Below, piece after piece: positions 16,293-25,135 of a stretch of 64,000 nt of DNA (positions within the stretch are counted from its first letter, which is position 1; every line of letters starts with the position of its first letter). The notes beneath the pieces were generated by a model that saw nothing but the letters and a program-made list of their open reading frames with translations, ran no database searches and had not been told where the DNA came from. This stretch comes from Bacteroidales bacterium (lineage in GTDB: Bacteria > Bacteroidota > Bacteroidia > Bacteroidales > JAADGE01), in contig JAIORQ010000086.1 of NCBI GenBank assembly GCA_021108035.1, positions 1 through 64,000 of the forward strand. The letters are read 5' to 3'. The translations under genes were made by a program, and so were the position numbers.

Positions 16293-16913
16293 ATGCAAGA
16301 CTTATTAAATCTTTTTGTAAGGTCAATCTTTGTTGAAAACATGGTTTTTGCTTTCTTCTTGGGTATGTGCTCATATCTGGCAGTGTCGAAAACTGTTACT
16401 ACTGCAATGGGGCTGGGAATAGCAGTTATCTTTGTCTTGGTAATTACTGTTCCGGTTGACTGGGCATTAAATGAATTCATATTGAAAAAGGGAGCATTAG
16501 ATTGGTTAATTGGAGAAAAAGCAGCCGATGTTGATTTGAGCTTTTTAAGTTTCATCATGTTCATTGCTGTAATTGCTTCAATGGTTCAATTAGTTGAAAT
16601 GATTGTTGAAAAATTTGCCCCTGCATTGTACACTTCTCTTGGTATTTTCTTGCCTCTTATTGCTGTTAACTGCGCAATTCTCGGAGGTTCGTTATTTATG
16701 CAAGAACGAGAATTAGCAAGCATAGGTGAAGCAACCGTTTACGGACTCGGTTCAGGTATAGGTTGGTTAATTGCAATTATAGGTATTGCTGCAATCAGAG
16801 AAAAAATAAGATATTCAAATGTTCCGGCACCTTTAAGAGGACTTGGAATAACATTTATTGCAACCGGATTAATGGGCATTGCATTTATGACCTTTATGGG
16901 AATTGAATTGTAA
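16293..16913 (+). CDS. nqrE: Na+-NQR subunit E
   Basis: Second half of the NqrD/NqrE inverted membrane pair, six helices, 206 residues. Conserved features are FFLGMCSYLAVSKT (the Cys of the first half-motif), FLPLIAVNCAILGGSLF (the second Cys) and IGWLIAIIGIAAIREKIRYS near the end. No sign of truncation. It follows the hairpin array by 34 nt and precedes nqrF by 47 nt. Confidence 0.96.
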   Translation: MQDLLNLFVRSIFVENMVFAFFLGMCSYLAVSKTVTTAMGLGIAVIFVLVITVPVDWALNEFILKKGALDWLIGEKAADVDLSFLSFIMFIAVIASMVQLVEMIVEKFAPALYTSLGIFLPLIAVNCAILGGSLFMQERELASIGEATVYGLGSGIGWLIAIIGIAAIREKIRYSNVPAPLRGLGITFIATGLMGIAFMTFMGIEL

Positions 16914-16960
16914 ATGATTGAATGATAAAATGATTTAATGACAGAATAAAAATAAATAAA

Positions 16961-18229
16961 ATGATATTACTTGAAGTACAATCAATGTCAACAGTTTTAG
17001 CGGTAAGTATAGGTGCATTTTTAATTGTTATACTGTTACTGGTTTCTATTCTTTTGTATGCAAAAGCAAAATTATTACCGGGCGGAAATGTTAAATTAAA
17101 TATTAACGATGATGAAGAACATCAATATGAAGTGCCTGCCGGAAGTACTTTGTTGAATACTCTGCAAAATCAAAAAATATTACTTCCCTCTGCGTGCGGA
17201 GGAGGCGGAACTTGTGGTATGTGCGAATGTAAAATTCATGAAGGAGGCGGAGAAATTCTTCCCACCGAAAAACCTTTTTTCACTCGAAAAGAGATTAAAG
17301 AAAATAAACGTTTAGCATGCCAGGTCAAAGTTAAAGAAGATATGAAAATTGAGATACCTCAAGAAATTATGGGTATCAAAAAATGGGAATGTGAAGTTAT
17401 TTCAAATCATAATGTAGCTACTTTTATTAAAGAATTCGTTGTTAAATTGCCTGAAGGTGAAACATTGGATTTCAAATCGGGAGGTTACATACAAATTGAT
17501 GTTCCTAAAACGGTAGTGGATTTCAAAGATTTTGATATTGAAGAAGAATATCATGAAGATTGGGATAATTTTAATATGTGGGATCTTCAAATGAAAAACC
17601 CTGAAGAAACATACAGAGCATATTCTATGGCAAATCATCCGGCAGAAGGCAACATTGTTATGTTGAATATTCGTATTGCAACGCCGCCTTGGGAAAGAGC
17701 TAAAAATGCTTTTATGAAAGTTAACCCCGGAATTTGTTCTTCATTTATTTTTTCACTAAAACCCGGTGATAAAGTATTAGTATCAGGACCATACGGAGAG
17801 TTTTTTATAAAAGACACACAAAATGAAATGATGTTTATTGGCGGCGGTGCAGGAATGGCTCCTATGCGTTCGCATATCTTTGATCAATTCCAAAACCAAA
17901 AAACAAATCGTAAAGCTACATTTTGGTATGGTGCACGTTCGTTAAGAGAAGTTTTTTATCAAGAACATTTTGATAAAATTGCCGGTGAAAATGATAATTT
18001 TGATTGGCAATTAGCCCTTTCTGAACCGGTAGAATCAGACAATTGGACAGGTGCAACAGGATTTATTCATCAAGTGATTTATGATATGTACTTAAAAAAT
18101 CATGAAGAACCCGAAGAAATTGAATATTATCTTTGCGGACCGCCGATGATGAATGATGCTGTTCAAAAAATGTTATATGATCTCGGTGTTCCTGACGAAA
18201 ATGTAATGTTTGACGATTTCGGAGGTTAA
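16961..18229 (+). CDS. nqrF: Na+-NQR subunit F, NADH dehydrogenase component
   Basis: Electron entry subunit: oxidises NADH at FAD and passes electrons to a 2Fe-2S centre. Order: one N-terminal membrane helix (~12-34), 2Fe-2S ferredoxin domain with Cys79, Cys85, Cys88 and Cys120, FAD domain with YRAYSMANHP, and NADH domain with FIGGGAGMAPMRSHI and the C-terminal CGPPMMNDA and FDDFGG motifs. Length 422. A second in-frame ATG at 16985 (MSTVLAV) is an equally good start. Last gene of the operon. Confidence 0.96.
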   Translation: MILLEVQSMSTVLAVSIGAFLIVILLLVSILLYAKAKLLPGGNVKLNINDDEEHQYEVPAGSTLLNTLQNQKILLPSACGGGGTCGMCECKIHEGGGEILPTEKPFFTRKEIKENKRLACQVKVKEDMKIEIPQEIMGIKKWECEVISNHNVATFIKEFVVKLPEGETLDFKSGGYIQIDVPKTVVDFKDFDIEEEYHEDWDNFNMWDLQMKNPEETYRAYSMANHPAEGNIVMLNIRIATPPWERAKNAFMKVNPGICSSFIFSLKPGDKVLVSGPYGEFFIKDTQNEMMFIGGGAGMAPMRSHIFDQFQNQKTNRKATFWYGARSLREVFYQEHFDKIAGENDNFDWQLALSEPVESDNWTGATGFIHQVIYDMYLKNHEEPEEIEYYLCGPPMMNDAVQKMLYDLGVPDENVMFDDFGG

Positions 18230-18251
18230 ATAATTTAAAAATAGTTTTTTT

Positions 18252-18285
18252 AAAACGCATCTTTTTAATTAAGGGTGCGTTTTTT
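18252..18285 (+). terminator. intrinsic terminator of the nqr operon
   Basis: AAAACGCA (18252-18259) pairs with TGCGTTTT (18276-18283), ending in a T-run, 23 nt after the nqrF stop. Confidence 0.85.
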
Positions 18286-18318
18286 ATTATTACTTTTAAG
18301 CATTAAAAAAATTGTAAT

Positions 18319-19761
18319 ATGAAGTATTCAGTTATCATAATTTTTATGATTGTAAGCTTAAACAGTTCTTTTTCCCAAGTAAAAGAAGTTATAATCAGCA
18401 CTTATCTCGGTAACGAACAAAGAAATTACTACGGTAATGAAGCTCCCGAAAAATTAGACCAAATTTGGAAACTTTATCTTGGCGAAGGAATAAGTCCGGC
18501 ATACGGAAACCCCTTAAAAACATGGAAAGGGGCAGGTTGGACGGGCCAACCCTTATATATCAGAGAAGAAACAGGTGATTATTTAATTCTTGGTGCTTTT
18601 GATTATAATTTAAAAAAAATTAAAGCAGAAACCGGAGAAATTGTTTGGGAATATCGTTTTGATGATATCATAAAAGGAACAGGAACTTTTTGGGAAAATA
18701 AAAATGATACAAATCCTGAAACAAAATATTTGATTATACAAGGAAGTCGAAGAGGATATTGGAATGACATTAATGATAAATTTATACCGAGTTTAAGAGC
18801 AATATCATATTTAACGGGGAAAGAACTGTGGCGATTAAATTCCAAAAGGACAAAAAGTTACAGCCGCGATGTTGACGGTTCAGCACTAATTATAAATGAT
18901 ACGGCATATCTTGCATTGGAAAACGGTTTATTTACTGTTTTTGACCCTGATCCTGCCCGTATAGAATTGCGAAACGACAGGCTGCAACCTAAAGTTCATA
19001 AAGAGATAAAATATTATACTGATTATGATGTAAAATTCCATAAAAACGATGTTGTCAGTGAATCCTCGTCTTCAATAATTAAGGGTATTATTTATACTGC
19101 ATCGGGTTCAGGGCATGTATATGGTTATGACATAAAATCAGGAAAGAATGTGTGGGACTTTTATATAGGAACAGATATGGACGGTTCTCCGGCAGTTACT
19201 TATGATAATTGTATTATGGTTTCGGTTGAAAAGCAATACATGCCCGGGCAAGGCGGTGTATTAAAGTTAGACCCTTTAAAATCTCCTGAAAATGCTGTTG
19301 TTTGGTATTTCCCTACAGAAAACAAAAAGTGGTATCATTGGGAAGGCGGTATTATAGGCTCTGTTGCCGTTAATGATGCATATGTCGGGAAAAAAGATGT
19401 ACATATTGCAGCTTTTATTGATGTTGCCGGACATCTGTATATTGTTCAACACGATGAAATTGATTCGACAAAAACTGCAACAGGTCCTGATGCAAAAACA
19501 AAATATCCGACTCCTAAACTATTATTCGATGAAAAGATTGAAGGAACCATTTCAACTCCGATTATAATTAATGATAAAATTATTGCTGCTACAGATAAAG
19601 GCATTTTTTTATACCAAATTGATCTTGAAAACAATAAAATAAGATTATTGGACAAAGTTCCTGATATGGAAATTGATGCAACACCGATAGCTGTTGACGG
19701 AAAGATATATATTGCTTGCAGGGACGGTTATTTGTATTGTTTTGGTGAAAATATTAAATAA
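18319..19761 (+). CDS. secreted PQQ-type beta-propeller repeat protein
   Basis: A 480-residue protein with an N-terminal signal peptide (IIFMIVSLNSSFSQ) and repeated blades of the PQQ-binding-like propeller type, such as LRAISYLTGKELWRLNSK, YDIKSGKNVWDFYIG and IAATDKGIFLYQID, ending CRDGYLYCFGEN. Catalytic residues of PQQ dehydrogenases are not evident, so a binding or scaffold role is more likely than redox catalysis. It opens the accessory region just after the nqr terminator. The first ~90 residues are not propeller-like and are unrecognised. Confidence 0.75.
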   Translation: MKYSVIIIFMIVSLNSSFSQVKEVIISTYLGNEQRNYYGNEAPEKLDQIWKLYLGEGISPAYGNPLKTWKGAGWTGQPLYIREETGDYLILGAFDYNLKKIKAETGEIVWEYRFDDIIKGTGTFWENKNDTNPETKYLIIQGSRRGYWNDINDKFIPSLRAISYLTGKELWRLNSKRTKSYSRDVDGSALIINDTAYLALENGLFTVFDPDPARIELRNDRLQPKVHKEIKYYTDYDVKFHKNDVVSESSSSIIKGIIYTASGSGHVYGYDIKSGKNVWDFYIGTDMDGSPAVTYDNCIMVSVEKQYMPGQGGVLKLDPLKSPENAVVWYFPTENKKWYHWEGGIIGSVAVNDAYVGKKDVHIAAFIDVAGHLYIVQHDEIDSTKTATGPDAKTKYPTPKLLFDEKIEGTISTPIIINDKIIAATDKGIFLYQIDLENNKIRLLDKVPDMEIDATPIAVDGKIYIACRDGYLYCFGENIK

Positions 19762-19864
19762 AATATATAATAGTTTTAAAAATATTCCCATTTACATGGA
19801 CTACTAAGTAAATTTTCCATGAATGTCATTATTGTATTATTAAAATCATCTTAATACATATGTC

Positions 19865-21358
19865 ATGGAAATAAAACCACTTTATAAACTGCAATATATA
19901 ATTTTATTAATTTTCAGTTGCTACAGCTTAAATTCTCAAAATATTTTCGCTAAACTCGAAAAACAGAAATATGATGATATTAAAAAAACAGCATGGAGAA
20001 ATATCGAAAGAAATAATTCTGTTTTTTATTGGTATTTTTTTCTTGCAAAAATCTGTTCCGATAATAATTTTGCCGGCTTTGATATTGATAAAGCAAATGA
20101 TCTGTTGAAGATAACAGAAAAAAAAATTATTGATATTGAGAACAATGAAAAATTGTTCAAAAAACACAATTATTTATTGAATCTTGACTCAATAAAAAAT
20201 TTAAGATTCCAAATAAACAGTACAAAATACGAACAATTACTTTCTGACAGAAGCAACAATTGGGAAGATTGGGAATATTTTATTAAAGAATATCAATTAA
20301 GAATTTCTACAAACTTTTATTCTGAGGCAGAAAAATTTATATTCCTGAAATATACTTATAAAGGAAGAATGAATCTAAAGTCCTTTTATTATAATTTTTT
20401 CGGAAGTATATACAGAGATACTGCCAAATTCAAATATAATAAGCATGTTTTTGATAAAATTAACACTTTAAAAACTTCAAAAAATGCATTTAATTATTAC
20501 ATTAAAACACTTAAAACCGATACGTTTTGTTATGACAGTACAATTTCGTTATTGAAACATAAATACGATTTTTTGATTGTCTGTGAATTTTCAGAAATTT
20601 CTTCAATTGAAAGACTGGATTCAGCATTTGATGTAGTGTACAGCCGTAATTTTGCAAGCAATGATGCATTAATTAAAATTAATAACATTTCAAAGTTATT
20701 TATTGCTGATGTTTTCAATAATGCAGAAAAACTTAAAAATCAATTAAATTTATATAAACAACTTTCATCTAAAAAATATTTTAAATTTATACAAGATACA
20801 TTAATTCAACTTCATCTTAAAAAATTAAAAATCTGTTGCAATTATTTAAACTTAAGCCAATTAAATAACTTATATAAAGAGTACAGATTTACAAGAGATT
20901 TTAATATCAATACTACACAAATATTTGCAAGACGTTTAGGACAATTAATAAAAGCAGAATTCAATAATAAATGTACAGTTGGTGAAAAAATCAACTTTTT
21001 GCAATATGATGTTACTGAATATTCTCTTTTGGCAAGTGAAGTTGTTGATACATTAATATCAAGACTAAACAAACATATCTATCAATCTGTAATTTATGAA
21101 AGTGATCCTGTTGTACGATTTGAATTGCTTGATAAATGGGAAAATTCTTTTATTTGTGATATTGACTTGTATTATAAGAGTATAAAACACACAAACATAT
21201 ATATTGAAAACTCATTCTTTTCAGAAGAAAAAACCGCAATAATTCGCAATATTAAAATTAAAGACATTGATTATTCTAAACTTAATAATAATAAAGATAC
21301 ACAAGAAGCACAAACAATTAATAAGAAAGGAAACACTCAAAAACATTTAATATTTTGA
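19865..21358 (+). CDS. hypothetical exported protein, helix-rich
   Basis: 497 residues with a hydrophobic N-terminus ending SLNSQN, typical of Bacteroidota signal peptides. The rest is Lys/Asn/Tyr-rich and mostly helical, with TPR-like spacing at the start (WRNIERNNSVFYWYFFLAKI, then DKANDLLKI). No family recognised. It is strongly AT-rich like its neighbours. It resembles the 738-residue protein at 55858-58074 only in general style (signal peptide plus long helical body). Confidence 0.6.
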   Translation: MEIKPLYKLQYIILLIFSCYSLNSQNIFAKLEKQKYDDIKKTAWRNIERNNSVFYWYFFLAKICSDNNFAGFDIDKANDLLKITEKKIIDIENNEKLFKKHNYLLNLDSIKNLRFQINSTKYEQLLSDRSNNWEDWEYFIKEYQLRISTNFYSEAEKFIFLKYTYKGRMNLKSFYYNFFGSIYRDTAKFKYNKHVFDKINTLKTSKNAFNYYIKTLKTDTFCYDSTISLLKHKYDFLIVCEFSEISSIERLDSAFDVVYSRNFASNDALIKINNISKLFIADVFNNAEKLKNQLNLYKQLSSKKYFKFIQDTLIQLHLKKLKICCNYLNLSQLNNLYKEYRFTRDFNINTTQIFARRLGQLIKAEFNNKCTVGEKINFLQYDVTEYSLLASEVVDTLISRLNKHIYQSVIYESDPVVRFELLDKWENSFICDIDLYYKSIKHTNIYIENSFFSEEKTAIIRNIKIKDIDYSKLNNNKDTQEAQTINKKGNTQKHLIF

Positions 21359-21398
21359 ATAAAACAAACATAATTATAAACTAAAAAATTATAACATC

Positions 21399-22088
21399 AT
21401 GAAAAAAATTATTATTTCTTCAGCAGTTTTATTGTTTATTGTGAGCTCCGGCTTTTACCTTACGGACAAAATACCTGCACTTATGTCAAAACTTTTTGTA
21501 GATAAAGTAATTTCTGAGTTGTCATCAGAGCAGTATGTTCCTGAGTTTGGCAATTTGGTATTCATTAAAGAGCAATCAGCTTATGACATTGCAAGTGATA
21601 AATCGTATGATTATATTGAAGAAGCAAAGTGTTTTATAGATAAATATCCTGAAAAAACTATTCAGGTTATTAATGAATACGATGATTATTTTTGGGAAGA
21701 ACTTGAAAAAGCATATTCAGAAGATGCTGACAAAGATGCCGATATATATATACTGAATTTAAGACAGTTATTGGAGGAACAAGCAGATATTTTAATCGGA
21801 TATTCAAAATTAACACCTTACGAAGAGAATGTACTGTTGATACGAACAGAAACTTTTTTAGACGCGGAAGTTTATGGGGATGATGTTTTATTACATAAAT
21901 CTATGAAAAATATTTGTTTGTTTTTGAATAATCATAACATTAAAGTAAAATATACAGATGACCATTATGAATTTTATTCAACTCCACAGATATATTGGGC
22001 TTTTTGTTTATATAGGCATAAAGGGGAATTAACGATGGCACAAAGAGCAGAAATTTATGCAAGAATGATAAATGAAGGATTGGAATAA
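21399..22088 (+). CDS. hypothetical protein with N-terminal signal or anchor
   Basis: 229 residues. An N-terminal hydrophobic stretch (IIISSAVLLFIVSSGFYL) is a signal peptide or membrane anchor; the rest is acidic and helical. No known domain recognised. It begins 40 bp after the previous gene on the same strand and is probably cotranscribed with it. Function cannot be assigned. Confidence 0.55.
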   Translation: MKKIIISSAVLLFIVSSGFYLTDKIPALMSKLFVDKVISELSSEQYVPEFGNLVFIKEQSAYDIASDKSYDYIEEAKCFIDKYPEKTIQVINEYDDYFWEELEKAYSEDADKDADIYILNLRQLLEEQADILIGYSKLTPYEENVLLIRTETFLDAEVYGDDVLLHKSMKNICLFLNNHNIKVKYTDDHYEFYSTPQIYWAFCLYRHKGELTMAQRAEIYARMINEGLE

Positions 22089-22191
22089 TATGCTTAAAAA
22101 ACACATTTAATAAATTATGAAAAGGAATGAATTTATTTTGTATTCATAATAATAATATCCATTTTTACTGCAAATTTAAAATACAGCAAGA

Positions 22192-23973
22192 ATGGATACC
22201 GGCAAGAAAAAAACGGAAAAGGAAATTACAATAAGGTCATTTGAAGATTATAAGAAAATTTTTACTAATGTTGTTACTGCTGAGTTGGATAAATTAAAAA
22301 GTTTTGTTCCTGTTAAGTCTGTTAAGTCTGATGAGCATGATGAGGGAGTTAAAACAGCAGTATTTGTCAATTATTTCGATAAAGAAGGAACAAAAAAACA
22401 TTTAAAAGAAGCTAAAAAAAATGATTCTTTAATTATAGAATGTTGGCATAAATTAGAGCAACTTCCTAACCAAGAAGGTTGTAAGATATTTGGGGAAAGC
22501 AGTATTTTTTGGCAAATTGTTATAAATTATACGAGTTCGGCTGAAAATAGGCTTCAAGGTATTGAAATTGCAATATATTTACTATTAAAGCATTTTTTTT
22601 GGTTGGTTGGAAAATGCTTGTCAATCTTGGAAATTCCTAATTCTGTTTTAAAATATATCGAAGAAAACCCTGATAAAGAAGTTAGCTATGAATATGGTGA
22701 ATTAAACATTTCCAATTTAAAATCCAGAGCTAAGGATTATTTGTCAGATAATTTAATTTTGATTTTGACTGAAACTATTAATTATTTTCATGAAAAGAAG
22801 AAGTTCGATATTGTTGATGATTATTTTCATAAATTTTTTTTAAGTAATTATAATGCTCTATTTAAGAAAGATGATTCGGAGTATAGTGCTGTCATTCCTT
22901 ATAGAAATAGCTGTAATGTATTAAAAAAAGAATTTTTGAAAGAAATAAAAGAAAAATATGGAATAAAAAAAGAAAGAATAATATCAATAATTGGAAATAC
23001 ACATTTAATTGATGCTTTAGAAGAAGGTTTGTTAAATGAAGTTATGTATGAACTTGAAATTGAAACAGAAGTTCTAAATCTATTGGATAAATTAGAAAGA
23101 AGGAAAAAGAATTGGGGGAAAAATAAAAAGTGTAAAAAAAACAGCTCAACTTTGGAAAAAGATGAGGAAAAGAATAAGAAGAAAGATATGTATTTATTTG
23201 AAAGTATTCCTCTTGTAAGCAGCTCTTTTCTCAAAAATGAGAAACAAGCGAAAATAAACATAAAATATTTATACAGAGGAATTGCTGTTATAAGGAAAAG
23301 TTTTTTTTATAATAAATTTATCACTTATTATAACTCAAAAAATGAGAAAAAAATGGAAATTTCTAATATTTTAGCTTTTAGAATAATTATTGATCCATAT
23401 TTCTTAGAAACCTTTAATTATCCTATACCGGAGCTTTTTCATGACTTATATAAAGAATTATCTGATCTAAAGCGTAAAGACTTTAATATAGATCCGTTTG
23501 AACAAACATTTACACAAATCCGCAAACAAATTGATTTATATAGTTATGTACTGGTCTTAATGCTTAGTTTTAAAGGCACTAATCTGAAGATGGATGATTT
23601 TGAATTTCAAGAAATTCATAAAAAAGAAGAAGAAAAAGGAAAGTTTTGTAATATTTGGGAAAGATACGGAGATGAATTATTATCAATCATTAACTTGAAA
23701 AATACAAAAAAAGAAACTTTTAAAGATTCATTACTTAATACTAAAGTATCAGATATAAAAAAAATTCATCAGTATTATAAGGAATTAGATAATGAAAATG
23801 ATCAGGGTAAAGATGCTAATTTGATTAAATTAGAAATGAAAGATTTAATAAGAAACATTGGGTATGGTGTAAGAAATCCTGCTAATAACCGAATAGAAGA
23901 CGAATATAATTCATATAATAAAATAATTGAAAACTATAATTGGTTTAAAAAATATTCATCAATATTTTCTTAA
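22192..23973 (+). CDS. hypothetical cytoplasmic protein of 593 residues
   Basis: No signal peptide and no membrane helix; Lys-rich, with a charged low-complexity stretch at about 300-330 (KKNWGKNKKCKK, then EEKNKKKD) that may link two halves. The C-terminus contains LIRNIGYGVRNPANNRIEDEYN, which reads like a defined motif, but I cannot match it to a family. It is followed 31 bp later by an anti-sigma-like membrane protein, so the two probably work together. This is one of the few genes in the accessory block predicted to act inside the cell. Confidence 0.6.
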   Translation: MDTGKKKTEKEITIRSFEDYKKIFTNVVTAELDKLKSFVPVKSVKSDEHDEGVKTAVFVNYFDKEGTKKHLKEAKKNDSLIIECWHKLEQLPNQEGCKIFGESSIFWQIVINYTSSAENRLQGIEIAIYLLLKHFFWLVGKCLSILEIPNSVLKYIEENPDKEVSYEYGELNISNLKSRAKDYLSDNLILILTETINYFHEKKKFDIVDDYFHKFFLSNYNALFKKDDSEYSAVIPYRNSCNVLKKEFLKEIKEKYGIKKERIISIIGNTHLIDALEEGLLNEVMYELEIETEVLNLLDKLERRKKNWGKNKKCKKNSSTLEKDEEKNKKKDMYLFESIPLVSSSFLKNEKQAKINIKYLYRGIAVIRKSFFYNKFITYYNSKNEKKMEISNILAFRIIIDPYFLETFNYPIPELFHDLYKELSDLKRKDFNIDPFEQTFTQIRKQIDLYSYVLVLMLSFKGTNLKMDDFEFQEIHKKEEEKGKFCNIWERYGDELLSIINLKNTKKETFKDSLLNTKVSDIKKIHQYYKELDNENDQGKDANLIKLEMKDLIRNIGYGVRNPANNRIEDEYNSYNKIIENYNWFKKYSSIFS

Positions 23974-24004
23974 TATCAATTAATGAGATTGAAAAATATT
24001 TATC

Positions 24005-25135
24005 ATGAAAAATTATAAAATATTAATTGAGAGATTTATTAAAAATGATCTTTCAATATGTGAGCTTTATGATTTCTTTAGATTAACAACTGAGAATGAA
24101 GAATTTTATAAAATATTAAGCAGCTATGAAGAAATGAATAAAGATGTTTTTGAATATTATCCTGAATTAAAAATTTTCACAGACGATAAATTATACAGAT
24201 TATTTCATTTATATCAAACTAAAGAACTTAAAGGAGAAGATAAAAAAGAATTTGATAAACAGTTAATTACAAACGGAGCCTTTTCTAAATTAATCTATAA
24301 CTTCAATAAGCAATATTATGAAGAAGGTAAATATGAACCTATCCCAGAAACCGTAACAGAAAAACCGAGCAAAACCAAAGCTGTTCAACAAGAAAATATA
24401 AGAGATCAAACAGAAAACATAAGCGGAAATGGCAGAACGATTTCAATAAATCACAACAGATTAATTATAATGAGAATTGCAGCAGGGTTTTTACTGTTAC
24501 TTTCAGGCTTTCTCGGATATTCTGTTTTAGAACAAACTCAAGAATTTGATAAATATGAGGATATAGTAGATAGCTTAACAGCAAGGAATTATACACTTAA
24601 GATTGAAAAACAAAGATTAAAAAAGTCTTCAATTAAATCAGATGAAATATCAGAACAATTAACTTTAGTTAACAAAAATCTTAAAAATGAATTAAAAAAG
24701 GTAAAAGAAAATAATAATAATAATATTCAACAGTTACACTTTCAGAATACCATTTTTTTTAACTGTTTAATAAAGACAATCATAAATATACTTCCTGTTT
24801 CAATAAAACAATATGCAGAATCTTCAGACAGGAATGGAGAAAACAATGAAATATCATTAATATCTCCAGAATTAAAAAATTCTGATAACTACTTCTTTAA
24901 AAAAAGAAATGAAAAAATGAAATTTGAACTGTCCAAATTTGATAGTAATAAAGAAATTCAAATTAAATTTTATTCTGATACAGGTACAATACTAATTAAT
25001 GAAGATTTTCAATCAAAAAAATATGAACTATCATTTAGAGATCAAAAATTAACGGAAAATGAAATTGTTTATTGGATAATCAAGCAAAATAATGATTTTA
25101 AACTGGGCCAAGGTGTTATTATAATAATTGATTAA
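24005..25135 (+). CDS. anti-sigma-factor-like single-pass membrane protein
   Basis: 376 residues. The N-terminal cytoplasmic part has two copies of a short helical motif seen in Bacteroidota anti-sigma-like proteins (FIKNDLSICELYDFFRL at ~12-28 and LYQTKELKGEDKKEFDKQLI near 75). One membrane helix follows at about 157-175 (RIAAGFLLLLSGFLGYSVL), then a coiled coil (~180-240), then a beta-rich C-terminal domain (KEIQIKFYSDTGTILI, ELSFRDQKLTENEIVYWII). It may transmit an envelope signal to the cytoplasm. It ends tail to tail with, and overlaps by 4 nt, the OmpA-CHAT protease gene. No sigma factor gene is adjacent, so the role is inference. Confidence 0.5.
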   Translation: MKNYKILIERFIKNDLSICELYDFFRLTTENEEFYKILSSYEEMNKDVFEYYPELKIFTDDKLYRLFHLYQTKELKGEDKKEFDKQLITNGAFSKLIYNFNKQYYEEGKYEPIPETVTEKPSKTKAVQQENIRDQTENISGNGRTISINHNRLIIMRIAAGFLLLLSGFLGYSVLEQTQEFDKYEDIVDSLTARNYTLKIEKQRLKKSSIKSDEISEQLTLVNKNLKNELKKVKENNNNNIQQLHFQNTIFFNCLIKTIINILPVSIKQYAESSDRNGENNEISLISPELKNSDNYFFKKRNEKMKFELSKFDSNKEIQIKFYSDTGTILINEDFQSKKYELSFRDQKLTENEIVYWIIKQNNDFKLGQGVIIIID

